Assembly (NCBI GenBank): GCA_937903155.1
Contig: CALCZU010000136.1
Span: 1 to 12,090 of the forward strand
Source: an uncultured Bdellovibrionales bacterium
GTDB taxonomy: Bacteria; Bdellovibrionota; FAC87; UBA2466
Direction of reading: 5' to 3'
DNA length: 12,090 nucleotides
Shown: positions 1-6,171 of the stretch, one piece after another
How the letters are laid out: each line of letters starts with the position of its first letter
How positions within the stretch are numbered: position 1 is the first letter of the stretch
Position numbers and translations under genes: made by a program
The notes under the pieces: model-generated
Database searches by the model: none
The model's input: only the letters and a program-made list of their open reading frames with translations
Told to the model about the DNA's origin: nothing

Positions 1-21
1 TCCCAGTTCAGCACACAAAGG

Positions 22-49
22 TTGCCGCGGGTGCTACGCACCCTCGCAA
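22..49. repeat. REP-like imperfect hairpin
   Basis: The arm GGGTGC (29-34) pairs with GCACCC (38-43) around a TAC loop. An outer TTGC (22-25) pairs with GCAA (46-49), with small internal mismatches. The flank continues as TCGCAATGACA, which resembles the tail of short repetitive extragenic palindromes found in many bacterial genomes. It lies just downstream of the flavoprotein gene that ends at 84, so it could also help end that transcript. No second copy occurs in the window, so calling it a repeat rests on its look alone. Confidence 0.4.
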
Positions 50-83
50 TGACAGAATTTTGATCCCGCGATGACTGAAATCA

Positions 84-878
84 CTACGCTGACTTTTTAA
101 AAGGAACGAGTTCGTGAACTTCGGCTTCGGTCGATTCTTTCTCGAATGAAAACTGCGAGATAATATTTTCGATGAAGATAGACTTGCGATCGACTTTTTG
201 CAGAAGATTCAGTTGATACAAAACGCGTTTGACCATTTTCGGATTTCCGACGACATAGTAGTCCGCGTTTTTCGCGTTCCATGGAAAGACGCCGCGTTCG
301 AGAAAATCGGTCACCCTTCCCCAAAAACCAAATGTGAGGATTTTAGGTTTAGTGACAGCAGGAATCACCCGCAGCCCGAGTTTTTCGAAGTAGCTTGTGA
401 AAAGAGATTCTTCTTCGTTGCGAGTCCCTAAAAGCAGGTACGTTCTTGCCGGTTTATTCTTTTGGAACTCTTCCGATTCGACAATCGCTTTAATTGACGC
501 GATTCCAGAAGTCGTTGCAATAAAGACTACGTCTTTGTCTGTAGACGGGGGGACGAACCGGAAATCACCGTGAGGCGAGGTAATCGTAAACTCATCCCCT
601 TTTCTTAAAAATGAAAGGTATTCCGACGCCATTCCGCCACTGATGTAACGAACATAGATCTCATAGCCATTCGTTTCAGCCGTTTCGTAAGGACATGCGA
701 GGGTGTAAGAGTGCCACTCATGCAAAGGTCTTTCTCGATGAGTAGGAATTGCGACCGAGACAAATTGCCCCGCCTGATACTTAAATTTTGTCTTGGGATC
801 AAAGACGACTTTGAAAACCGTAGAACTTAACCAGACGACGTCTTTGACCTTACATGGAATCAGCAGCGAAATATTCAT
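84..878 (-). CDS. Ferredoxin-NADP reductase family flavoprotein (FAD/NAD(P)H oxidoreductase)
   Basis: Probable soluble FAD-dependent reductase that moves electrons between NAD(P)H and a small redox protein; 264 residues and no iron-sulfur domain. Family motifs run in order: QAGQFV (35-40) and HSYTL (56-60) of the flavin barrel, GGMAS (81-85), SPHGDF (101-106), then the nucleotide-binding half with ATTSGIAS (121-128), LLGTRNEEES (149-158) and VVGNPKMVKRV (209-219). The flavin motif usually starts with Arg (RxYS/T); here it is His56. No signal peptide is seen, so it is likely cytoplasmic. The ATG at 878 is chosen because GGAGG lies 6 nt upstream; a TTG at 884 would touch this ribosome site. It appears to be transcribed alone, behind a 255-bp gap that holds a probable terminator of the upstream gene. 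Its natural partner cannot be told from the sequence. Confidence 0.88.
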   Translation of the reverse strand: MNISLLIPCKVKDVVWLSSTVFKVVFDPKTKFKYQAGQFVSVAIPTHRERPLHEWHSYTLACPYETAETNGYEIYVRYISGGMASEYLSFLRKGDEFTITSPHGDFRFVPPSTDKDVVFIATTSGIASIKAIVESEEFQKNKPARTYLLLGTRNEEESLFTSYFEKLGLRVIPAVTKPKILTFGFWGRVTDFLERGVFPWNAKNADYYVVGNPKMVKRVLYQLNLLQKVDRKSIFIENIISQFSFEKESTEAEVHELVPFKKSA

Positions 879-928
879 AATCAACCTCCAACCGTATGAT
901 ATTTATAAAAGCATAGAACATGCCAAAA

Positions 929-939
929 CCGTTATACGG
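929..939. promoter_or_regulatory. Small palindrome upstream of flavoprotein gene
   Basis: CCGT-TAT-ACGG, a 4+3+4 perfect palindrome about 50 bp upstream of the flavoprotein start. On the minus strand it covers TATAAC, preceded by TTGTAT with a 15-nt gap, which is a poor sigma-70-like pair. It could be an operator over a promoter, but a palindrome this short can arise by chance. Confidence 0.22.
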
Positions 940-1031
940 GTGATCAGTCGAATACAAAAAGCACACTTGGCGAAGTTTTAGTCGCTCGAATCTTTCAATT
1001 TTCTTAAAGTATGAATAACAAAGAGAAAAGA

Positions 1032-1052
1032 TCTGTCTCGTGTTTAGACAGA
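1032..1052 (-). terminator. Probable intrinsic terminator of the M24 peptidase transcript
   Basis: A perfect 7-bp stem TCTGTCT/AGACAGA with a 7-nt loop lies about 80 bp after the minus-strand stop of the M24 gene. Read on the minus strand, the stem is followed by the pyrimidine-rich TCTTTTCTCTTTG. This fits a rho-independent terminator, though the T run is interrupted and the stem is not GC-rich. A second small hairpin (TTTGCG/CGCAAA, 1069-1082) sits just before it on the same strand. Confidence 0.45.
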
Positions 1053-1133
1053 GACGGGAGTTCAGAATTTTGCGTTCGCAAACTTCGGAAAGGATTCAGT
1101 ATTCAATGAAATCACAAATAAAAGATGCCTGTT

Positions 1134-1841
1134 TCAAAGAAGGTCTTCATGAAACGCGCCTATTGGAAGCGTTGGATGCTTAATCTGCAGCTCTAAAATC
1201 CAGAGCGACGGAGATGGTGAGAACTCAAGTTTTGCAAGATTGGCCTTGCTGTATTTAAAATGCGGATAATCACTGAGACGATGGCCAGACACTTCTTCGA
1301 TCAGCTCGTAGCCCTCTTCCCGTGCGCGCTGTCTTAAGTAGGTGTAAATCGATTGCCCAGTAAGTTTTTTCTCTTTCCATTCTGTTTTAGCTTCGAGAAA
1401 TAATTTCTTTACCGCCTGAATGCATTTTTCGGCTTCCGCATTTTCGCCAAAAACAAAAGTATCCCCAATATCTCCCTCGTATTCGAGTTGAGTAACAGGA
1501 TCTTTCCACACGGGACCCAAATCCAAAAAGACCGGATCGCCGACCTGTAACTGATAAGTGGGTTGGGTATTGTGATTGAAAGTTAAAACTGTTCCCGGTC
1601 CAAAGCGCGCCCATGGACGATGCCAGTGCGCTTTCACGCCTTTTTTTTCGAAAATCGTATACGCGAGTGCTCGGCCCTCCGCTTCGGTCATTCCTTCTTT
1701 TAACTGCGATTTGATTTCGTGAAAAACTTCCCAGCTTTTTTTCTGAGCGTCGTAAAGTCCGTCAGAAATAAATTGGGGAGAAACGGTTTCGAGTTTGTGT
1801 CGGGATGTTTCGGTCAAGCCGATAGAATGTAATTCGCTCAT
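1134..1841 (-). CDS. M24 family metallopeptidase-like protein (Xaa-Pro aminopeptidase-like catalytic domain)
   Basis: 235 residues consisting of a single pita-bread (creatinase/methionine aminopeptidase) domain without the extra N-terminal domain of full-length Xaa-Pro peptidases. Expected two-metal ligands can be placed: Asp107 in VFLDLGP, Asp124 or Asp127 in YEGDIGDTF, His187 in VSGHRLSDY, Glu217 in WILELQIKH, and Glu232 in GAFHEDLL near the C-terminus. The helix KSWEVFHEIKSQLKEGMTE (35-53) matches the usual start of the fold. The full ligand set suggests an active cytoplasmic peptidase; its substrate is unknown. The ATG at 1841 follows a weak AGGG about 11 nt upstream. It lies 43 bp behind the cyclic-nucleotide-binding gene on the same strand, so the two are likely cotranscribed, and a probable terminator follows at 1052-1032. 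Confidence 0.82.
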   Translation of the reverse strand: MSELHSIGLTETSRHKLETVSPQFISDGLYDAQKKSWEVFHEIKSQLKEGMTEAEGRALAYTIFEKKGVKAHWHRPWARFGPGTVLTFNHNTQPTYQLQVGDPVFLDLGPVWKDPVTQLEYEGDIGDTFVFGENAEAEKCIQAVKKLFLEAKTEWKEKKLTGQSIYTYLRQRAREEGYELIEEVSGHRLSDYPHFKYSKANLAKLEFSPSPSLWILELQIKHPTLPIGAFHEDLL

Positions 1842-1884
1842 CGAGCGACACCCTAACGGAAGTTTTAGTGATTTTCAAAAGTTT

Positions 1885-2574
1885 TCAAGCGGCTTGAGCC
1901 AGTTCCACTCGCACCTCTTCGAGCGACTTTATATGTTTTGCAAGATTTTCGAGAGAGGTAACGAGATGAGAACCATCGGCCTCTGCGAATAGCAAATTGC
2001 GATCGGCGAGTTCTTTTAAGATATTCTGAATCTCACTAGGGCTTGTCTGAACGTAAAAAACGATATTTTCAGCGAGTCTCTGCAGACGGATTCCACTTTT
2101 TTCGTGAGTCCCCATCGAGAAACAAAAATACTCAATGAGTTTTAGCATTCGTAAGCGGCATTCTTTCGGACGCAGCACGCTGACCAAACTGTTTGCACGA
2201 TCGAGGCGTTCTTCCGCGACTTCTAAGGACCGAGTTAAAATCATTTTTTTGATATACGGCGCCTGTTTTTCAATTTGTAAAATATCGTGGTGGCGGAGCT
2301 CCATGACCATGACTTGAGTCGCGGCTTGGGCCGAAAATCGACGTTGGTACGGGTCGATGTGGACTAAGGCTCTTTCCCCTAGAAACTCGCCTGTACCCAT
2401 CATCGCGATACAAAACTGGTCGGAGTTCGTTTCGCTAATCACGCGGATTTTTCCCTCGAGAACGATAAACATTGTGTCGCCCAGGGTGCCTTGTTTAAAA
2501 AGGTATTCCCCCGCTTTGAGACGCTTTTGATAGGGTTTGAAAATGGGGTGTTCTAGAAAATGGGTGAGATCCAT
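1885..2574 (-). CDS. Cyclic nucleotide-binding domain protein, Crp/Fnr-like
   Basis: 229 residues. The N-terminal half (about 10-110) is a cNMP-binding beta barrel: AGEYLFKQGTLGDTMFIVLEG (21-41, cited as the typical entry strands) and the phosphate-binding cassette GEFLGERALV (62-71) with RRFSA (78-82), close to the family pattern GELAL...PRxAT. A dimer-type helix follows (about 108-135). The C-terminal part (162-206) has winged-helix shape, with LQRLAENIVFYV, then SPSEIQNILKELADRNLL, then a wing-like turn, as in Crp/Fnr activators, but it diverges from the standard recognition helix. Cys55 and Cys151 are not arranged as an Fnr iron-sulfur site. The ATG at 2574 has AAGGAG 9 nt upstream. It heads the minus-strand pair with the M24 gene and is divergent from the tRNA genes. 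Ligand and targets cannot be read from sequence. Confidence 0.85.
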   Translation of the reverse strand: MDLTHFLEHPIFKPYQKRLKAGEYLFKQGTLGDTMFIVLEGKIRVISETNSDQFCIAMMGTGEFLGERALVHIDPYQRRFSAQAATQVMVMELRHHDILQIEKQAPYIKKMILTRSLEVAEERLDRANSLVSVLRPKECRLRMLKLIEYFCFSMGTHEKSGIRLQRLAENIVFYVQTSPSEIQNILKELADRNLLFAEADGSHLVTSLENLAKHIKSLEEVRVELAQAA

Positions 2575-2606
2575 TGAGACCGACTCCTTGCAAACGTTCC
2601 ACTACT

Positions 2607-2635
2607 TTGACCCCTTAATTAAATCAGGAAATGAT
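2607..2635 (+). promoter_or_regulatory. Candidate sigma-70 promoter for the tRNA pair
   Basis: TTGACC (2607-2612) and AATGAT (2630-2635) are separated by 17 bp, 5/6 and 4/6 matches to the sigma-70 boxes. Transcription would start near 2642 and give a leader of about 85 nt before tRNA-Thr. It is the best pair I found between the divergent regulator gene and the tRNAs, but the -10 box is weak for a tRNA operon. Confidence 0.3.
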
Positions 2636-2727
2636 GGCGCAATTATGAAATAACGCACAATGTTAGTGGCATTCCCATGGACAATGGCGACATATTCAAG
2701 TAAACATTCAAAATTCAAAGGCTTATT

Positions 2728-2800
2728 GCCGGCATAGCTCAGTTGGTAGAGCAACTGATTTGTAATCAGTAGGTCACCAGTTCAAGTCTGGTTGCCGGCT
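2728..2800 (+). tRNA. tRNA-Thr(TGT)
   Basis: A full cloverleaf of 73 nt. The acceptor stem GCCGGCA (2728-2734) pairs with TGCCGGC (2793-2799), with discriminator T2800. The D arm contains AGCTCAGTTGGTAGAGC. The anticodon stem ACTGA/TCAGT encloses the loop TTTGTAA with anticodon TGT at 2761-2763, reading ACA (threonine). The T arm has the canonical GTTCAAGTC loop segment. No CCA is encoded, so CCA must be added after transcription. It is the first gene of a plus-strand pair with tRNA-Tyr, 88 nt apart. Confidence 0.97.
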
Positions 2801-2807
2801 AGTTTAA

Positions 2808-2876
2808 CGAAGCCCCTCTAACGTCTAACAACTAACAGCTGGAGTTGTTGGTTGGTGGTTGTTAGAGGTTACTTCG
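2808..2876 (+). other. Long imperfect hairpin between the two tRNA genes
   Basis: The outer arms CGAAG (2808-2812) and CTTCG (2872-2876), and the inner arms CCTCTAAC (2815-2822) and GTTAGAGG (2861-2868), pair perfectly. The stem continues inward with a mixture of Watson-Crick pairs, G-U pairs and mismatches (ACAACTAACAGCT facing AGTTGTTGGTTGGTGG). The hairpin fills nearly the whole inter-tRNA spacer. It may be a processing signal for a dicistronic precursor, a weak attenuator, or a repeat element lodged between the tRNAs. Confidence 0.6.
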
Positions 2877-2888
2877 CTTTACTCGTAT

Positions 2889-2970
2889 GGACGGGTTCCC
2901 GAGCGGTCAAAGGGATCAGACTGTAAATCTGACGGCTCTGCCTTCGAAGGTTCGAATCCTTCCCCGTCCA
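2889..2970 (+). tRNA. tRNA-Tyr(GTA)
   Basis: A type II tRNA of 82 nt. The acceptor stem GGACGGG (2889-2895) pairs with CCCGTCC (2963-2969), with discriminator A2970. The anticodon stem TCAGA/TCTGA carries the loop CTGTAAA with anticodon GTA at 2923-2925. The long variable arm and the T loop segment GGTTCGAATCC fit bacterial tyrosine tRNA. CCA is not encoded. In many bacteria Thr(TGT)-Tyr(GTA) is followed by Gly, a second Thr tRNA and tuf; here no further tRNA or tuf follows. Confidence 0.97.
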
Positions 2971-2991
2971 AATTTTTGCTCCGCAAAAATT
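2971..2991 (+). terminator. Perfect hairpin directly after tRNA-Tyr, possible terminator
   Basis: AATTTTTGC (2971-2979) and GCAAAAATT (2983-2991) form a perfect 9-bp stem with a TCC loop, starting at the base after the tRNA. No U run follows the stem apart from T2992, so classic intrinsic termination is uncertain. The hairpin may instead define the 3' end for processing. The T/A-rich stem is the same on both strands. Confidence 0.45.
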
Positions 2992-3142
2992 TCCTCAAGG
3001 ATTAATCCCTAAAACCTTAAACTTAATCCCTTCACTCCAACCTCATTTGGAAAAAAGGAATGGGGTACGTGCAAAAAGGTAGGCCGTACCGTACGGTTCA
3101 TCGAAAACTGGCACTTTTTTTAAATAAAGATAAACTTTTAAG

Positions 3143-4477
3143 ATGGTTCATTTCTTTTTAGGGTTTTGGTGGGGATTCGCTGCTTATTCTCAAGCGGCCT
3201 CGGTTCCTCATGATGTTTGCCCGACTACCGAATTGGAATGGATGGCCAATCGAGCGAAGTTAGCGGAAGAACTTACTCCTGATTATCTTCAGTTTAAATT
3301 GGTCAAACCAAACCTAGTAAAGTGGCAAAAATGCTTTAAAGAAAGTGAAAAACTTTTTCGTTCCCGAGATGCCTTGCGTGCTTGTTTCCAGCTTCACCAA
3401 ACGATGTTGGCAAAGAAACTTGAAGGATGGGCAGCCGAGGAAAAACTTGGGCAAATTGACAAAAAGAAGTATGTCGCCAGCGTCAGCGCCCATACAAAAA
3501 TATCTCTGGAACTTTCAGATCCAAAACTGCTTGCATGGTTAGATAAGGGCGAATTTGATTCGGCCGAAAAATATCTCGATGAGCTGAATGAAAAACGGAA
3601 AGCAAAGAATTTGCCTCCTTATGAGTACGTTAAATTCCGAGCCAATGCCCCGACTTTACCGGGCCAGAACAAAAAATATCCTGCAGATTGGCGCTTTTTG
3701 ATTTCTGATCCCGGGAATCCCAAAGCTTTGTCCAATACTGAAAAATGGATCAACTTTGTGGTCCCTGAAGAAACGCATACGGATTCCATGGGCGCTACAC
3801 AAATATCTGTCGTCGCTACCCATACGGACTCTAAGGGAAATCATGCTACCTACTTTGCCGATCATTCTCGTTCCGTTTTAGAAAACGGGTTACCAAAGGT
3901 GGTGCATAATTTTGATTCCGGAGCGAAAGAAGTGTCTAGCTTAGATTGCCTTACTTGCCACATTTCGGGAGGGCCACTGCCCATATACCGCATCAAGAAG
4001 GTAGCGCCGAAATACCAAAAAGCCCTGGAATCGATAAATAATAGAATGAGGCAGTTTTCCAATACACTGGATCCGGTATTTCCCAGAGAGATTTTTCAAA
4101 GAGGGATATTTTTGGAGCCGAAGCACCTTTCTTCCAGTTCGATTCGCGAATGTTTCTCTCAGGATGTTAGAGCGACCGTGACGGATTCTTCCATCGAAAA
4201 AATTCGGTCTAGTTTAAATTGCAAAAAGTGCCATGATGGGGAGACAAGATCACTCCTTCCCGATACTGACGAGGCGCATTTTGTAAGCAATATGGTGGAG
4301 AATGGATTGATGCCACCCGGAGCTCACTTAACGCCAGAAGAAAATTTGGCTTTGAGAAGTTGCCTATGGATAGGGAATCTTTCTCGGCTAATGAGGGAAA
4401 GCCTAAATAAATCTCCTTGTTCCTTAACTGAAACGACCGACCGAAAATCCGGTGCCTCCACCCACAGCCCCAAGTGA
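3143..4477 (+). CDS. Exported protein with two c-type heme motifs
   Basis: 444 residues, likely periplasmic. The N-terminus is a hydrophobic Sec-type leader (about 1-20, FFLGFWWGFAAYSQAAS). Two covalent heme attachment motifs occur: CLTCH at 269-273 and CKKCH at 360-364. After the second, NGLMPPGAHLTPEE (387-400) has the usual place of the axial Met ligand (Met390) of class I cytochrome c. A region rich in charged residues and helix (about 28-165) precedes the heme part and matches no family I recognise. Further cysteines (26, 64, 81, 337, 407) could form disulfides. A role in periplasmic electron transfer is likely; the partner is unknown. An in-frame stop three codons upstream fixes ATG 3143 as the first possible start, yet no good ribosome site precedes it. 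It is monocistronic by layout. Confidence 0.8.
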   Translation: MVHFFLGFWWGFAAYSQAASVPHDVCPTTELEWMANRAKLAEELTPDYLQFKLVKPNLVKWQKCFKESEKLFRSRDALRACFQLHQTMLAKKLEGWAAEEKLGQIDKKKYVASVSAHTKISLELSDPKLLAWLDKGEFDSAEKYLDELNEKRKAKNLPPYEYVKFRANAPTLPGQNKKYPADWRFLISDPGNPKALSNTEKWINFVVPEETHTDSMGATQISVVATHTDSKGNHATYFADHSRSVLENGLPKVVHNFDSGAKEVSSLDCLTCHISGGPLPIYRIKKVAPKYQKALESINNRMRQFSNTLDPVFPREIFQRGIFLEPKHLSSSSIRECFSQDVRATVTDSSIEKIRSSLNCKKCHDGETRSLLPDTDEAHFVSNMVENGLMPPGAHLTPEENLALRSCLWIGNLSRLMRESLNKSPCSLTETTDRKSGASTHSPK

Positions 4478-4799
4478 GCGAGGAATAGGAACTGGATATC
4501 CGAAATAAATTTCCTGCGGACGCCAAGGTTGAGCAATATTCATATGGGAGCATAAAAAGATTAAATGAAAATATTTGCCAACTTCCCTTGTCGGACTGTT
4601 TGGAGTGGAAAAGGGTTCCGGATTAAGACTGCGATGGTTAAATCAATTCTGCTCTAAAAATGATGAGAGTCTCATATTCCTAGCTCTCAGAAGGTGCCAT
4701 TTCCAGTTCAGCCAAGACAAAAAGGTTTAGCTTAAGCTCGAAAGGTTGAAGTTTAACTATCTACATTGCTCTGATTGGATAAAAAGTGAACGGACACCT

Positions 4800-4839
4800 T
4801 CTTCGCGCTTCGCTTGTACACTCACCGCACCCGCGAAGA
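4800..4839 (-). other. Inverted repeat downstream of the cupredoxin operon
   Basis: TCTTCGCG (4800-4807) and CGCGAAGA (4832-4839) form a perfect 8-bp stem around a 24-nt loop. It sits just beyond the hairpin at 4854-4886 on the same minus-strand transcript. The long loop makes it a weaker structure by itself. Confidence 0.35.
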
Positions 4840-4853
4840 CATAACATCTTTGG

Positions 4854-4886
4854 AACACCGGGGCTTTTACTAAAAACCCCGATGTT
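4854..4886 (-). terminator. Probable terminator hairpin after the cupredoxin operon
   Basis: Arms AACA.CGGGG.TTTT (from 4854) and AAAA.CCCCG.TGTT (to 4886) pair around an ACT loop, with single mismatches between the blocks. The structure starts 12 nt after the stop of the last minus-strand gene of the operon, the right place for an end signal. On the minus strand no clean T run follows, so termination may be rho-assisted or the hairpin may protect the 3' end. Confidence 0.5.
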
Positions 4887-4897
4887 TTCGGAGGGAA

Positions 4898-5299
4898 TCA
4901 GTTAGCGCCGTTGCAATGAACGGGGTAATCGTTACCGTAAAAGGTGAGAATCGTCGGCGATCCAGGATTCGCAAAATCTTCTAATCCGAGAACAAAAGCC
5001 TTCGTACCTTTCGATGTGACTAAAAGCCCCCACCTTTTAGTAATCCTGCCCGTGACATCAAGGGTTGTTTCGGGTTCGACTACAGGTCTAATATTTTTCG
5101 CTCCTCTGATTTTGACAGTCGCAACCCCTGAACGACTCCACTGACCTTTGCTTTCATCCTCAAAATGGATTTTAACGTTGAGATCAAAACCTTTAGTGGG
5201 TTTCACGAGAGAACATTGCACGTCTTCTCCTTGCCCCGCTAAACTTGGCAAACAAAAAGTACCTGTGATCAAAATTGCAAATACAAATAATTGTTTCAT
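4898..5299 (-). CDS. Small exported protein, family not recognised
   Basis: 133 residues with a clear Sec signal peptide (MKQLF then a hydrophobic core to about residue 21, cleavage probably after SLA). The mature part is about 112 residues, beta-rich by composition, and its first and last segments each hold one cysteine (Cys29 and Cys129), well placed for a disulfide that ties the ends together. It contains GVATVKIRGAKN (58-69) and a C-terminal FYGNDYPVHCNG. I recognise no family. The ATG at 5299 has AGGA 7 nt upstream, and this ribosome site overlaps the TAG stop of the preceding gene (8-bp gap), so translation is probably coupled. It is the last gene of the cupredoxin operon and a hairpin follows it. 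Confidence 0.8.
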   Translation of the reverse strand: MKQLFVFAILITGTFCLPSLAGQGEDVQCSLVKPTKGFDLNVKIHFEDESKGQWSRSGVATVKIRGAKNIRPVVEPETTLDVTGRITKRWGLLVTSKGTKAFVLGLEDFANPGSPTILTFYGNDYPVHCNGAN

Positions 5300-5307
5300 G
5301 AGTTTTC

Positions 5308-5736
5308 CTATTCTTGGTCTGCTTGAGAGGGGTTACTGGTAAGTCGCACAGTGCGAAACGTAAATTGCGAATCGGGGTACGTAATCTCGCACAATGTTTC
5401 CACCTTGCGTATGAGAAAACCCACTTGACCGCTTTTTCCGAGGTTAAGAACGTTGCTGCCTTTTTCTAATTGGGAAAAAGTTCCCGTAGCTGAAACGGGT
5501 CCTGTTTTTTTTATTTCGAAGGTGTATCGACCTGGGATGGCTTTTACCACACACTTCGACGTATTTTTCTGACCTATCGTCGCCGTGAGGAGATCCGAAC
5601 TCTCTCCCTTAACCACGTCAATAACGGCGCAGCCTTCTTTTTCGTAGTAAGTTCCGGTTAACAAATCATCGGGAGCGGCACTTGCCCATGCGCTCAATAG
5701 AGTTGCAAAAGTAACGAATTTTTTTTGTAGTTTCAT
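5308..5736 (-). CDS. Small exported protein, family not recognised
   Basis: 142 residues. The signal peptide (KLQKK then FVTFATLLSAWASA) is probably cleaved after residue 20 (ASA|AP). The mature part begins DDLLTGTYYEKEGCAVIDVV and is rich in beta-prone residues, with three cysteines (36, 62, 116), so at least one is unpaired or free to bind a ligand. I recognise no family; its look of a small beta-barrel or sandwich is an inference from composition. The start ATG at 5736 follows a purine-rich stretch (AAGAAAGAAAA) rather than a strong ribosome site. It lies 21 bp behind the cupredoxin gene and 8 bp ahead of the next gene, the middle of a three-gene operon. Function may relate to the cupredoxin by context only. 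Confidence 0.78.
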   Translation of the reverse strand: MKLQKKFVTFATLLSAWASAAPDDLLTGTYYEKEGCAVIDVVKGESSDLLTATIGQKNTSKCVVKAIPGRYTFEIKKTGPVSATGTFSQLEKGSNVLNLGKSGQVGFLIRKVETLCEITYPDSQFTFRTVRLTSNPSQADQE

Positions 5737-5757
5737 TTTTGTTTTCTTTCTTATTCT

Positions 5758-6138
5758 TTACGGTTTTACTTCGATTTGCCCCATCATCCCCATCGATTCA
5801 TGAGGCAGACAGACATATTGATACAATCCCGGAACTGTAAATGTTTGCACAAATTTCTGACCCGGGCGTAAAAATCCTGAATGAAATGCGACACCCCCTT
5901 TTGGTAAGAGCACATTTTTTGAATCTTTGGCTTTCGACGGATCGGCAGTCACAGTGTGTGTCCCGTTTGAGTTATTTGTAAATTCCACATTATCCCCGAC
6001 CTTCACTAAAATTCGCTCGGGTGAAAATCGAGACTTACTTGTGATCTCTACTTTTTCTGTAGCCGCGTTCGCAAAAGCTGTCGCTAGACCCATTGTGATA
6101 GTCAGTCGATAGAGTAATTGTTTTATACCTGGTTTCAT
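5758..6138 (-). CDS. Plastocyanin-like type 1 copper protein (cupredoxin)
   Basis: 126 residues, exported by a Sec signal peptide (cleavage near AFANA|ATE, about residue 25), leaving about 100 residues, the usual size of a plastocyanin/pseudoazurin-type single domain. Type 1 copper ligands are all visible: His61 in NGTHTVT, and Cys110, His113 and Met118 in YVCLPHESMGM, which fits the C-x2-H-x4-M pattern. FSPERILVKVGDNVEFTNN (38-56) is the typical strand entry of the family. It should carry single electrons in the periplasm. It is the first gene of a minus-strand operon with two small exported proteins. GGGAG precedes ATG 6138. A perfect palindrome at 6172-6197 lies 33 bp upstream of the start and suggests control by a DNA-binding regulator. 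The redox partner is unknown; the two-heme protein nearby is a candidate by context. Confidence 0.9.
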   Translation of the reverse strand: MKPGIKQLLYRLTITMGLATAFANAATEKVEITSKSRFSPERILVKVGDNVEFTNNSNGTHTVTADPSKAKDSKNVLLPKGGVAFHSGFLRPGQKFVQTFTVPGLYQYVCLPHESMGMMGQIEVKP

Positions 6139-6171
6139 TGTTCTCCCTTGGTCAATGTAATTCCCATATTT

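Larger units (their letters stand above)
4478..4897. other. Gene-free stretch between the two-heme gene and the cupredoxin operon
   Basis: A convergent intergenic region of 420 bp. It holds no convincing coding frame, only a 30-codon plus-strand ORF at 4565-4657 without a placed ribosome site. The right third carries two hairpins (4800-4839 and 4854-4886) downstream of the minus-strand operon. Nothing clear is seen in the left two thirds, and there is no obvious terminator just after the two-heme gene. Confidence 0.6.

Noticed and set aside
879..884. TTG start two codons upstream for the flavoprotein gene
   Set aside because: It directly abuts the GGAGG ribosome site, whereas ATG 878 sits at the right distance.
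3109..3125. TGGCAC-TTTTT-TTAAA before the two-heme gene, resembling a sigma-54 promoter
   Set aside because: The -24 half fits, but the essential GC at -12 is absent (TTAAA instead of TTGCW).
3656..4553. Several open minus-strand frames opposite the two-heme gene
   Set aside because: They lie antisense to a gene with clear heme motifs and a signal peptide, lack ribosome sites and match no family.
4565..4657. 30-codon plus-strand ORF starting MKIF in the gene-free stretch
   Set aside because: The nearest GGGAG is about 14 nt away, no export signal or family is visible, and the length is within chance.
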